Shown: one piece after another, positions 12,948-24,029 of the stretch | Layout: each line of letters starts with the position of its first letter | Position numbering within the stretch: position 1 is the stretch's first letter | Assembly: GCF_963924675.1 (NCBI RefSeq) | Contig: NC_089236.1 | Coordinates: forward strand, 31,395,319-31,459,318 | Reading direction: 5' to 3' | Length of the DNA: 64,000 nucleotides | Source: Phocoena phocoena | Lineage: Eukaryota; Chordata; Mammalia; Artiodactyla; Phocoenidae | The notes under the pieces: generated by a model | The model's input: the letters and a program-made list of their open reading frames with translations, nothing else | Told to the model about the DNA's origin: nothing | Databases searched by the model: none | Position numbers and translations under genes: made by a program

Positions 12948-12989
12948 TTAAGGTAATTATCGATATGTATGTTATATTCCCATTTTCTT

Positions 12990-13990
12990 AATTATTTGGG
13001 GTTTGTTATTGTAGGTCTTTTCCTTCTCTTGTGTTTCCTGCTTAGAGAAGTTCCTTTAACATTTGTCGTAATGCTGGTTTGGTGGTGCTGAATTCTCTTT
13101 TGTTTGTCTGTAAAATTTTTAATTTCTCCATCAAATCTGAATGAGATCCTTGCTAAGGAGAGTAATCTTTGTTGTAGGTTTTTTCCTTTCATCACTTTAA
13201 ATATGTCCTGCAACTCCCTTCTGGCTTGCAGAGTTTCTGCTGAAAAATCAGCTGTTAACTTTATGGGGAATCCCTTGTATGTTATTTGTTGCTTTTCCCT
13301 TGCTGTTTTTAATATTTTTCTTTTTATTTAACTTTTGATTGCTTGATTAATATGTTTCTTTGCATGTTACTCCTTGGATTTATCCTTTATGGGACTCTCT
13401 GCACTTCCTGGAATTGATTGACTATTTCCTTTCCCATATTAGGGAAGTTTTCAACTATAATCTCTTCAAATATTTTCTCAGACTGTTTTTTTTTTTTTTT
13501 TTTCTCTTCCTCTTTTGGGGTCCCTATAATTTGAATTTTGTTGCATTTAATATTGTCCCAGATGTCACTGAGGCTGTTCTTAATTCTTTTCATTCTTTTT
13601 TTTTATTCTGATCTGCAGTAGTTATTTCTACTCTTTTATCTTCCATATCACTTATCCATTCCTCTGCCTTAGTTATTCTGCTATTGATTCCTTTCAGAGA
13701 ATTTTTAATTTCATTTATTGTGTTGTTCATCATTGTTTGTTTTCTCTTTAGTTCTACGTTCTTGTTAAGCATTTGTTTTATTTTCTCCATTCTATTTCCA
13801 AGATTTTGGATAATCTTTATTAACATTACTATGAATTCTTTTTCAGGTATACTGCCTATTTCCTCTTCATTCGTTTGGTCTGGTATGTTTTTTACCTTGC
13901 TCCTTTATCTGCTGTGTATTTCTCTGCCTTATTTTCTTAACTTACTGTGTTTAGGGTCTTCTTTTCTCAGGCTGCAGTTTCATCGTTCCC
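12990..13990 (-). pseudogene. L1 ORF1 remains (RNA-binding chaperone), disrupted
   Basis: ORF1p is the trimeric nucleic-acid chaperone of L1. The minus strand shows a heptad-rich coiled-coil stretch at 13590-13826 (INEIKNSLKGINSRITKAEE-like). Then comes the RRM part at 13387-13593 (ending IVENFPNMGKEIVNQFQEVQ-like), interrupted by an expanded A-run of about 19 bases (T-run at 13487-13504 on plus). The C-terminal domain is at 12992-13213. The three parts are in different frames, so the protein cannot be made. Confidence 0.88.
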
Positions 13991-14506
13991 ATTGTTTTTG
14001 GTGTCTTCCCCCAGTGAGTAAGGTTGTTTCAGTCGGTTGTGTAGGCTTGCTGGTGGAGGTGACTAGTGCATGTGTTCTGGTGGGTGAGGTTGGATTTTCT
14101 CTTTCTGGTAGGCAGATCCACGTCTGGTGGTGTGTTTTGTGGTGTCTGTGAACTTATTATCCTTTTAGGCAGCCACTCTGCTAATGGGTGGGTTTGTGTT
14201 CCTGTCTTGCTAGTTGTTTGGCATAGGGTGTCCAGCACTGGAGCTTGCTGGTCGTTGAGTGGACCTGAGTCTTAGCATTGAAATGCAGCTCTCTGGGAGA
14301 GCTTTCACCATTTGATACTACATGGGGCCGGGATGTCTCTGGTGGACCAGTGTCCTAAACTTGACTCCCCCACCTCAGAGGTTCAGGCCTGACACCCAGC
14401 TGGAGCACCAAGACATTGTCAGCCACACGACTCAGAAGAAAAGGGAGGAAAAAGATACAGAAATAAATAAAATAAAAAAATTTTCACAATAAAAAAATAA
14501 AAGAAA

Positions 14507-14712
14507 ACAGTAATTTAAAAAAATGAGAGAAAGAACAGAGCATCCAAACCAAAGAAGAAATCCAAATGGCAAAAGCAAATCTATATGGACAAAATCACAC
14601 AAAGAAGCATGCACATACACACTCAGAAAAAGAGAAAAAGGAAAAAATATATATGTATATTTTAAAAAAAAGAAGAGTGCAACCAAACCAATAAACAAAT
14701 CTACCCATGATA
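14507..14712. repeat. 206 bp direct repeat, copy 1 (within L1 5' UTR)
   Basis: This segment is repeated at 15247-15452 with an offset of exactly 740 bases. By eye there is a single mismatch (14663 T against 15403 A) and no indel. It begins ACAGTAATTT and ends CCATGATA. This is probably the source copy, since the flanking A-rich L1 sequence continues on both sides. Confidence 0.97.
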
Positions 14713-15246
14713 ATAAACTCTAAATACTAAAATTAAGATAAACATAAAACCAGAAACAAATTAGATGTAGAAAGCAAACTGCAAGTCTACAGTTCTTCCC
14801 ACTGCCTCAATTTTGGGCTGATTCATTATCTATTCAGGTATTCCACAGATGCAGGGTACATCAAGTTTATTGTGTACATTTAATACACTGCTCCTGAGGC
14901 TGCACAGAGAGATTTCCCTTTCTTTTCTTTGTTTGCACAGCTCCTGGGGTTTGGACGTGGCCCCACCTCTGCATGTATGTCATCTGAGGGTCTCAGTTCC
15001 TACAGCAGAGAGGACAGGGTTAAAGTAGCAGCTGATTCAGGGCTCTGGCTCACTCAGGTTGGGGAGAAGTAGGGGTATGGAATGTGGGGTCAGGCTGTGG
15101 TAGCAGAAGGCATCGTGATGTTGCAACAGCATGAGGCACACTATGTGCTCTCCTGGGGAAGTTGTCCCTGCATCACGGAACCCTGGCAGTGGTGGGCTGC
15201 ACAGGCTCCTGGTAGGGGAGATGTGGATAGTGACGTGTGCTTGTGC

Positions 15247-15452
15247 ACAGTAATTTAAAAAAATGAGAGAAAGAACAGAGCATCCAAACCAAAGAAGAAA
15301 TCCAAATGGCAAAAGCAAATCTATATGGACAAAATCACACAAAGAAGCATGCACATACACACTCAGAAAAAGAGAAAAAGGAAAAAATATATATGTATAT
15401 TTAAAAAAAAAGAAGAGTGCAACCAAACCAATAAACAAATCTACCCATGATA
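15247..15452. repeat. 206 bp direct repeat, copy 2 (within L1 5' UTR)
   Basis: Second copy, inserted between GTGC-ACAG and GTGGCTGCAGCAG of the 5' UTR. The ACAG at its left edge is shared by the copy and by the site, a 4 bp microhomology. The 534 bases between the copies are ordinary 5' UTR and are not duplicated. Confidence 0.97.
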
Positions 15453-16222
15453 GTGGCTGCAGCAGCAGCATTAGCATTTCATGCCCATCTCTGTTGTCCT
15501 TGCTGATAGCCACAGCTCATGCCCATCTCTGAAGCTTGCTTAGGCAGTTCTCTGAACCCCCTCTCCTCCCACACCCTGAAACAATGATCTCTTGACTCTC
15601 AGCCAGTTCCAGACTTTTTCCCAGACTCTCTCCCGGTTATCTGTGGTGCACTTGCCCCCTTCAGGCTGTGTTCATGCAGCCAACCCCAGTCTTCTCCCTG
15701 GGATCTGACCGCTGAAACCCAAGCCTCAGCTCCCAGCCCCCACCCATCCTGGCAGGTGAGGTGACAAGCTTCTCAGGCAGGTGAGTGCTGGTCCGCAGCA
15801 ATCCTCTGTGTGGGAATTTCTCTGCTTTGCTCTCTGGACTCCTGTTGCTGCGGTCTTCTCCATGGCTCTGAAGCTTGCCTCCCCATGTACCCCCCATCTG
15901 CACCAGTGAAGGGGCTTCCTAGTGTGTGGAAACTTTTCCTCCTTCAGAGCTCCCTCCCAGAGGTGCAGGTCTTGTCGCTATTTTTTTTTCTCTGTTTTTC
16001 CATTTTTCTTTTGCCCTACCCAAGTACGTGGGGAGTTTCTTGCCTTTGGGGAAGTCTGAGGTCTTCTGCCAGTGTTCAATAGGTGTTCTGTAGGAGTTGT
16101 CCCACATTAGATGTATTTTTGATGTATCTGTGGGGAGGAAGGTGATCTCCACTTCTTGGAGATCTCCACTACACTTCTCCACTACCATCTTGAAGTTTCC
16201 ACCCCCCTCCCACAAGATGCTT

Positions 16223-17048
16223 ATTAATTAAAAGGAGAAACAATAGCAAATTTACAGTTGAAGAATTTGGCATACATCACTTTAACCGGATATCAAAGTA
16301 ACATCATCAATCACCAATATTCAAGCTTTTTGGTATCATGTGCCTCATGATATGATGTACTGAGAGCACATCATTTCTGAGTTATTCTTGCCAAAAATAC
16401 ATAACTTCAATCTCATAACTGTGAGAAAATATGACAAGACCAAATTGAGGAAGATTCTACAAAATACCTTGTCAGTACTCCTCAAAAGTGCCAAGGTCAT
16501 AAGAAACGAAGGAAGATTGAGGAACTATTCCAGACTGGGGAAACTAACAAGATGACAATTAAACAAAAGTGACAGGGCTTCCCTGGTGGCACAGTGGTTG
16601 AGAGTCCGCCTGCCGATGCAGGGGACACGGGTTTGTGCCCCAGTCCGGGAAGATCCAACATGCTGTGGAGTGGCTTGGCCCGTGAGCCATGGCCGCTAAG
16701 CCTGTGTGTCTGGAGCCTGTGCTCCCAAACGGGAGAGGCCACAACACCTAGTGGCCTGCATACCACAAAAACAAACAAACAAACAAACAAAAAAACACAA
16801 AGTGACAACCTGGATTGGATTCTGAACCAGCAAAGGCGCATTAGTGGAAGATTGGCAAAATTTGAATAAAGTAAGTAAATTTGTCACTACTAGCATGTCT
16901 ATATTCATTTCCTAGTTTTTATATTGTATTATGTTTATATAGGACATTATCATTTGGGGATGTGAATAGACAGGAATAAGTAAATACCATGCACTATTTT
17001 TGCAATTTATAAGTAGCCTAAAAATTATTTCAAGTAAAAAAATTAAAA
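16223..17048 (+). mobile_element. Ancient L1M 3' end, right piece, itself carrying a SINE
   Basis: Continuation of the element that starts near 8500. It contains CCAAATTGAGGAAGATTCTA near 16440, CTGGATTGGATTCTGAACCA near 16810, and the closing block CACTATTTTTGCAATTTATAA near 16990 with an A-rich end near 17048. A CHR SINE interrupts it at 16566-16807. Together these give three insertion layers in order of age. Confidence 0.6.
16566..16807 (+). mobile_element. CHR SINE (tRNA-Glu-like), sense, with 9 bp TSD
   Basis: The body at 16575-16798 starts GGGCTTCCCTGGTGGCACAG. It has an A box in GTGGCACAGTGGTTGAGAG, a B-box-like GGGTTTGTGCCC at about 16629, the GCCATGGCCGCTAAGCCTG core and a (CAAA)n tail. 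The TSD AAAGTGACA lies at 16566-16574 and 16799-16807. It sits inside the ancient L1M end. Confidence 0.93.
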
Positions 17049-17754
17049 ATCTAACAATTGGCTCCTTTGAGTTCTCCATGTTAATTATCATTCCTACAAT
17101 AACATCCTCTCTGTGAAGTCATGTGTATACCCCTTCCCATTATACTTGATTTTTGGTTTTAGTACTTCATATTAAAAAAAAAATAATTGATCTGGGATTT
17201 ATTTTGGTATTCCTCAAAATGTTAATCTGTTGCCTTACCACCATTTATTGATTAGACAACTCTTTGCTTATTTGAACTGCCAATCTCATTTTATGCTAAT
17301 AATTTTTAAATGTCATTGAGGCTGCTGTTTCACTTTCATCTTTATTTCATTGATCTCACTGTTCTTGTGCCAGTTCTATAATGCTTTTATTGTTATGGAT
17401 TTATAATAAATTATTCTATATAGTAAGTCATATCTCTTTATTCATTTTATTTTATTTTTTCAAAATTGATTGGATATTTATACAGGTAGTTTTTTTTATT
17501 ATAGTAAATTAAAAATGGTTATTAGAGTCTCAAAAAGACTTATTAGGATTGTACTCATTGTTGCAAGGAAATAACTGGAAAATTTATTTGAGTTCTGTTT
17601 GGAGAGAGAAAAGTAAATGGCACTATGTCTCATGAGAGTCTAGGGTACACTATTTATATATTTGAAAGAAAAGAGGATTCCAGAAATATTCTGTGGTCCT
17701 TCTGGGGTAACTGGTAGAATCAAATGTGAAATTTCTCTGTAGGATCATACTCTC
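17049..17754. other. Unassigned AT-rich stretch
   Basis: No gene or firm repeat. A loosely L1-ORF2-antisense-like passage may lie around 17,330-17,420 (CTGTTCTTGTGCCAGTTCTATAATG), but it is too short to assign. Confidence 0.4.
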
Positions 17755-17928
17755 AAATTGGATACACAGTTGCGATTGACATATACACACTAATATGTAT
17801 AAAATAGACAACTAATAAGAACCTGCTGTTTAGTACAGGGAACTCTACTTCACTTTGCTGTACAGTAGAGACTAACACAACATTGTAAAACAACTATACC
17901 CCAATTAAAAAAAAAATTGGACACACAG
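17755..17928 (+). mobile_element. Very short 5'-truncated L1 3' end with 15 bp TSD
   Basis: The TSD AAATTGGATACACAG at 17755-17769 recurs at 17914-17928 with one mismatch. The 144 bp between them is ungulate-type L1 3' UTR ending in an A-run (17906-17916). Confidence 0.9.
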
Positions 17929-18034
17929 AATTCTTACAAACAAATTCCTCGAAAGGTGATTTTATGATCTACAATTACAGACCACACAAAGTTACCAAGA
18001 GCAACTTTTTCTCTCTTTCCTAAACTCTGATGAC

Positions 18035-19330
18035 ATGAGCATTAGATCTTTGGTTATAGTCCCACAGGTCCCTGAATCTCCAACCATTTTGATTCAGTCA
18101 ATTTCTTTGTATTGTTCAAATTGTGTACTTTTAAGTTTTCTATCTACTAGACTAGAGGATTATTTCCTGTCCTTCCTTCATTGTGCTGCTGAGCTCATCC
18201 TTTGAGCTTTTTATTTCAGTTATTGTGTTTGTCAGTTCTAAAATTTCCAGTTTCATATCTCCCAATTCATTGATGAGACTTCCATTTTTTTGCTGAGTCT
18301 TTCTGTTTTTATCATTTGCTGTCAGTGTGCTTGTAATTGCTCATTCAAACTTTTCTCTTAATGGCTTTTAAAAATCTTTGGTAGATAATCTTAACTTTTC
18401 TGTCATCTCAGTGTTGACATCTATTGATTTTCCTTTTTCATTCAGTTTGAGATCTTCCTGGTTCTTGATATGACAAGAGATCTTCAGTTGAACCCTGGAT
18501 ATTTTTTATCATATCATTAAACTCTGCATCGTGTTGAAACATTCTGTTCAAACTGGCTTCTTTGAGACCACATAGGCAGGAGAAAGAGGATGGGTATTTT
18601 ACTATTACTTCCAGGTGTGGCTAGAAGTCCAGGTATCCCAATTGGTCTCCATCGACACCAAGGTGTGGGGAGCTCCTTACAACTGCTGGGTGTAGGAGGG
18701 AGTGCTAGCTTCTCATTAAGCCTCCAGTGATACCTTCCTTGATGGCCAAGAAGAGTAGAAGTACCTTAGTACTACACCACATACACACACATGATTTCCA
18801 CTGACACAGTGTGGAGGTCATAAGGGCAAGTGGTAAAAGTCCTGACTCTCCAATAGATCTTCTTTGACACCACACAAGTGAGAGCAAAGATGTCAACTTA
18901 TTACTGCCAGATGGGGGTGGAAGTCCAGCCTCCACACATAGTCTCCATTCACACCATGGGAGTGTGGGGGAGAGAGATGGAGGTGAGACTTACTCCCTTG
19001 ATGGGGATGGAAGCTCCAGCTCCCTGCTTTACCTTCTCTGACATGATCCCAGTAGGAGACTCAGAGTACCTTGTTACAGCCCAAGAAAGTAGAAGTCCAT
19101 GTTCCTTACCTCTCCTTTGCTGGCATAGGTAGAAGAGGGGGCAGGGATTTTTCTATAGTGTTTAGATGGAGTAGAGAAGTTATTGTCTAAAATTTTTTAT
19201 CATAGGCTACATTTTCCTCGTCCTTTAGCTAGAGATAGCAGAATTCTGTTGCTTTTGTTTTCTGCATTTTATTGTTGTTGGCATTTCTGGATTTCTGGTT
19301 CCTTTATCTACATGTCTGGGATATATGAGG
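18035..19330 (-). mobile_element. L1M 5' UTR and ORF1 region, antisense
   Basis: The plus strand carries the antisense ORF1 signature of an old L1M: CTTTTTATTTCAGTTATTGTG near 18207, TTCTAAAATTTCCAGTTTCAT near 18237, GAGATCTTCCTGGTTCTTGATATG near 18450. Then comes the 5' UTR, with loosely repeated GTCCAGGCTCC-like motifs and TCTCCA(C/T)..ACACCA motifs around 18,640-18,960. Coding ability is lost. The right-hand boundary is approximate. Confidence 0.7.
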
Positions 19331-20854
19331 TAAAAAATAAAACCCAGAGAAGTCACCACTACATCATTCCTTGCATCCCAAGTTTCCTAACTAGTCTTTC
19401 TCCTCTATCCCTTTCAGAGTCTTCTTTTGTTTGTTTCAAAAAATGACAGGGCTTTTGGTTACACTCAGTAGAATGTATATGGGAAAGTACATCTACTCCT
19501 TCTTCTCAGATGCAAATCTTACAATTCACTTTAAAAATACATTAAAAAATATTTTAGAAGAATGGTTGTGACTTAAATTTGTAAAGGCACCAGTTTTACA
19601 AAAACTTTGAGTACCATGACATGTTCAATATAACTGGAACTGTAGCATTACAATCTCTGTTACTTCAAGTTCTTCATTCCCCAGTGAGAAGTGGGGAGAA
19701 ATATAAATTAAAATGAGTTTCATCGTGTTGCATTAATTTTTCCACTTATTGTTTATTATCTTACTTTTTGGTTTTATGTGTTTCTGAACTGTAGAAGAGA
19801 TTAGAAAGGAAGAAAAGAATAAGTTAATTAAACTTGGGCCTCTAAAAACTAAAAAAAAAACTTTAAAATCTAGACAAATATGTGAAGTAAAATTTTGACT
19901 AAACTGTAAGAAATGTATCTGAGATAATCAATATAAGGTATATATATTTAGTTTACATTTACCTTTGTGACTTACTCAGGAAAAACAAAAGTTACATGTG
20001 TTAATAGTAAGTCTCAGATATCCAAGAACCTAAGCAAATATAAATAGGACTTTAATTTTAGGATTATTTTCTAACAACCTTTACCAAATTCCAAAATCAA
20101 ATTATTTTCTCTGTCTACTTTATGTTTCTCTCTGTCTTTCTCTTTCTCTTCTTTTCTTTTCCATTCCTTTCTTTCCTTTCCTTCTTTTATATCTACTTTG
20201 TTTTTTGTTTTGTTTTGTTTTGTTTTGGTAAGACTTTCTGTCCTTAATCATTATATGTCAGTTAAAACTATCTTCTGGATATTTGTATGTTATAACAAAA
20301 AACATCAGTGACCACCAGTCTGTGTCCAGAAAATAAAATTTCAGAGGAGAAAAGTCAAAAGAAAATCTATAAATTAAATGTGACATACAAGGAAAAAAAG
20401 AGAATTTTCTAAGCAAAATAGGTTCTGAAATATCTGCTATCAACCCCCTTTGCTTTATGAACCTGTTAAATTTGTTTGTGCAAAACAATATACAGTAGCA
20501 AAGATTTTTACTGGATTTTCACTCCTGATCTTCTACCATATTTTCGCCTTGGTGAACTATAGTGAAAAACTGACACAACCATTCTTTCTCTATCTAAAGT
20601 TTGTTGCCTAATGAACTATATATACAACATAAACTCATGCAGTGTTATATGTCAATTATATCTCAATAAATAAAATATAGCTAGGGAATAATACGAAATT
20701 AAATGTAGCTTTCTGTTTAATCTTTTCTTAAATGCTTGATCTGTAACATTTAAAAGCATCTTAATTAGGGTTTCTCATATTGTGGCATCAATGTTTCTTT
20801 ATTTCATGTTCTGGTTAAATTGAATATTTCTGTTGAATTGGAATAGTCTTCAAA
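19331..20854. other. Unassigned region with a pyrimidine-rich tract
   Basis: Mostly AT-rich and unassigned. The tract at 20108-20190 is almost pure C/T on plus, and a (GTTTT)n tract follows at 20199-20227. No coding signal was seen. Confidence 0.5.
20108..20227. repeat. Pyrimidine-rich low-complexity tract and (GTTTT)n
   Basis: CT-rich stretch followed by about five GTTTT units. The polypurine/polypyrimidine bias is the type that can form triplex DNA in vitro, but no function is implied. Confidence 0.9.
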
Positions 20855-20916
20855 AATATTCCACGGGAATTCCTTTACAATCTAGTGGTTAGGACTCTGT
20901 GCTTTCAATATTCCAC
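20855..20916 (+). mobile_element. Tailless 42 bp SINE or tRNA-half insertion with 10 bp TSD
   Basis: A perfect 10 bp direct repeat, AATATTCCAC, lies at 20855-20864 and 20907-20916. The 42 bp between starts GGGAATTCCT, continues with the tRNA-Glu-like TCTAGTGGTTAGGACTC, and ends GTGCTTTC. That is the 5' end of a CHR-1-type SINE or tRNA-Glu up to the anticodon loop. There is no A-tail. It looks like retroposition of a truncated RNA. Confidence 0.7.
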
Positions 20917-21040
20917 AAGTTTGAAGTCTTCATCTACCTACATACTGTATATATTCAATTTTAAGTGTGGAAGATAATATTTAGCACGTAAATATCTGAA
21001 ATCTTGCCACTGTTTGTGGTGTTCTAAGAATTTGTTTCAA

Positions 21041-21276
21041 ACAGTGCTGAGGGGCTTCCCTGGTGGTGCAGTGGTTGAGAGTCTGCCTGCCGATGCAGGG
21101 GACACAGGTTCGTGCCCCGGTCCAGGAGGATCCCACATGCCGCGGAGTGGCTGGGCCCGTGAACCATGGCCGCTGAGCCTGTGCATCCGGAGCCTGTGCT
21201 CCACAACGCAAGAGGCCACAAAAGTGAGAAGCCCGCGTACCGCAAAAAAAAAAAAAAAAAAAAAAAAACAGTGCTG
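21041..21276 (+). mobile_element. CHR SINE (tRNA-Glu-like), sense, with TSD
   Basis: The body starts at about 21052 with GGGCTTCCCTGGTGGTGCAG. The B box GGTTCGTGCCCC lies near 21107, the core GAACCATGGCCGCTGAGCCT near 21161, and an uninterrupted A-run of about 24 bases at about 21245-21268. The TSD ACAGTGCTG is at 21041-21049 and 21268-21276. The long pure A-tail and close match to the family pattern suggest a young insertion. Confidence 0.95.
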
Positions 21277-23930
21277 GGGATATTAAGCAACACAACCCCT
21301 TCTGACAACAAAGGTGCTATCGAGGGCAGTTGCATCAATAATGGGTGGATGTAAACTCCGTAAATAATCATAGATTAGATATTGCGTAGCAGTTTCAAAA
21401 GCACAATTATAGCCCATTGTGTCACTAATGTGTGCATTTATGTCTCTTAATAGTACATATTGGCCTAATGACTGTGAGACAGTGGAACTAGTTATCAATG
21501 TGTAGATTCTCATTTCCTTGGTATATTTTAGGAGAAGAAATAACTATCTATTTGAAATTATTTAGGTTCATTCTTACTGGATTCAGGGGGTTGGGAAATA
21601 TTTCCTCTAGTGGGCCCTTCTGGCCCTGTGTCAATAGGAAAAAAATTACTAAACTGTTACTCAAGTGTTTCTCAACCTTGCTTCAGAGATGCAGAGCTCA
21701 ATTTATGATACACATGGGTCACATTTGTCTCAATTCATCTCTCACACTGAAATGTGCAAAATCTAGGCATAGGTCTCCCCAGCTTGTTAAAGCCATTCCC
21801 TAATTTGCAAACCCACTGTTTCTAAAAACAGAAAGAAAATTTTTTTATTGTAAGAAAAAATATAGATTATCTCCTGCTTACCTCCAGTAAACCAGTCTTA
21901 ATCTCACCCTAAAAAGTTAAATAAATTGTATTAATGTTTACCTGGAGCCTATTTCCCAGCTGTTTTATGGGAAAAAAATATAATAAGTAATTATGCATCA
22001 TTACCAAACACCTGACCAATTCCTAAAAAGTAACTAAAATACAGTAAAATTCTTATATACAAGTAACAAATTATCATTCTAAACTGTTAAATGTTTAAAG
22101 CATCATTTTCTCATCAGCAATCTATTTTTAACATTTTCTCTCTGTGCAGTAGCCTGTACAGTTGCATGTCATTACAACAACACTACATTCATTATAAAAG
22201 TGGGATAGAAAGTAAAGCTTGAAGAAAGCTGAGAAAAAGAGAGGCAAGAGGATTTCAACAGTCTTTGTTTCTGTTTTCAAAAGTAATGTGGCAGAGGATT
22301 TGGGTGGTAGTGGAGCAATTTTAGGCAAACCATACTTTTCAGAAGAACTGGCAGAGATCCCCTATCCTTTTTGTGTTGCCCAAGCACTCCTGAACAGAAA
22401 GTAAGTAATATTTATGTAGGTAAGATTCATGCTTTAGGGTAAGAAAAATTTAAAAACTCATTTTTGCTTACACTTTGCTTAATTTCACCTATTTTTAATA
22501 AAGTATATTGGAGGAATCCAGGCTCTTTCACATGTAAATGAAAGGATATTATTATACATATAATTGTTTTTGGCATTCCTCCTACTTTTCTAAGTATCTA
22601 AGCATAATTCTGATATCCTACCAATATTTTGGTAACAACTTTCCCACACATTGTGTATTATGTTTTAAACTCTTAAATAAAAATCATCCTTGCATTAACA
22701 TTGGCAAAATCAATTCAAAACAGATGTAATCATATATTCTTTGATATTTAAGGTTTTTAAATCTCAGTAAAGAGATTTACTGGGAAAACATTAGTGGGAA
22801 GAAATTTGGGGAGTTTGTTTAAACTGCAAAGAGAACTAAACTTACTGAACATACTACTTTCTATAAACTTTCAAAATGTTCCAATATCAAAGTTCTTAAA
22901 TAAAATATGTTTGCATTTGTCCCTGGGCCTTCCCCAAGGACTTGTGTCATATTCCCCTAGCTGATATCTCACTGCCTTTCACTCTGATTACAGGAAGAAT
23001 TGCTTCATCCTGCCTTGGCTTCTCCAGACATTTCCTCTTAGACAGTGGATGTTCTCCCCAGTCCTGGACAGATTACTCTTTCCCTGAGTGCCATAAATTT
23101 AATGATAAATGATTAGGATTCATAATGCAAAGTCATGACCCCAATTAACACATTTTCCTTTCTATTTTCAGTTATAACTTTGAAACTTCGGATTTGATTT
23201 ATTTACTTAATGCAAATGCCAGTTACAGTATATGTGACTTTGTGTTTTAATTATATTTCTGATCTCTTTTTTAGTTCTATTAGTATTTATTATAGGGATA
23301 AAACTGAGGTAAGAATAAAAACAAATATAAGAAAATTCAGCAGGTCTACTACAAAACAAAGGAGACATTTAAAAAAAATTTTTTTTTCTTTCTTTACATA
23401 AACAATAAACAGTCAACTAAAAACTGCTACTCAGAACACTACTAGGATATTTAGGAGATTTGAACTTGAGTCCTTAAGAACATTTATCCATTTCCGCCAG
23501 TGTGTGTCTATTTCTAGATTCATACTTATAACATATTTATTGTATGAAACATATTTATTTACAAACATGTTTATATATGTATATATTTCCATATTTATAT
23601 TTATTTATACTAATATATATTTAAAATTGTATTGCTCAAGAATCATTGTTATTTCCAAGTTGTTAAGCTATACCTAATTTTTCTGAATTAGTTACTTCAG
23701 AAGACACTTATACCTTCTTATATAATAGAAGACAATTTCTTGAATATTAAAGTCTTAGCAATCAAGATAAATATTTTGTAAAACTAAAAATGAAAATGAG
23801 AGCTTTAAGAATTAACATCATTACTGTATCTCCTTTATACATTTTAACCTTCAATTTTGCTAACAAATAGATAAATCAGTTTAGAAGCAGGCTAATTTAG
23901 GCTATATATGCAAGCTTTTAATTACTCTCT
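21277..23930. other. Unassigned region; one weak exon-like segment
   Basis: No firm repeat. The passage 21660-21815 faintly resembles a MER5/MER20-type DNA transposon (TCAAGTGTTTCTCAACCTTG at its left edge) but is too decayed to call. The segment 22,150-22,400 has splice-like edges and is treated under findings. A GC-richer passage lies at 22,920-23,090. AT-rich tracts with TATATATGTATATA lie near 23,570-23,625. Confidence 0.45.
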
Positions 23931-24029
23931 CTTGAAAGTGCGGATGTTCTTGCAGTAATTTGTCAGGGAGACCTGTTACCAAAAAAATATGTCAATAAAT
24001 AACTCATCATCTAACCATAATCAATGACC

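Larger units (their letters stand above)
14000..16208 (-). promoter_or_regulatory. L1 5' UTR (ancestral internal promoter region)
   Basis: This GC-richer sequence lies upstream of ORF1 on the minus strand and begins at 16208 next to the TSD. It contains the ungulate-type L1 5' UTR landmarks, such as the TGTTCTGTAGGAGTTGTCCC block near 16085 and the GGCTTCCTAGTGTGTGGAAA block near 15912 (both on plus). An A-rich block at 14440-14720 is partly repeated at 15247-15452. In intact L1s this region carries the RNA polymerase II internal promoter. Activity here is unknown. Confidence 0.75.
8788..16222 (-). mobile_element. Full-length L1 retrotransposon, antisense, with 14 bp TSD
   Basis: A 14 bp TSD, CCCACAAGATGCTT, lies at 8788-8801 and 16209-16222. 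Between them, on the minus strand, are a 5' UTR of about 2.2 kb (14,000-16,208), ORF1 remains (13,000-13,990), a short spacer, ORF2 remains (9,156-12,947), a 3' UTR and a poly(A) tail (T-rich at 8801-8816 on plus). At about 7.4 kb it is longer than a usual 6-7 kb L1, partly because of a 206 bp duplication in the 5' UTR. The frames carry many stops and frameshifts, so the copy is dead, but the 5' end looks complete. Confidence 0.93.

Noticed and set aside
14507..15452. Possible CRISPR-like or satellite array from the repeated A-rich block
   Set aside because: Only two copies, 206 bp each, in a eukaryotic L1 5' UTR. No short regular repeat-spacer pattern.
21024..21371. Overlapping frames with GSGCTGSAAMVHGPSHS-like text at 21 kb, and their relatives at 16.6, 31.1 and 47.8 kb
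   Set aside because: These are translations of CHR SINEs in both orientations, repeated at each SINE locus, not a protein family.
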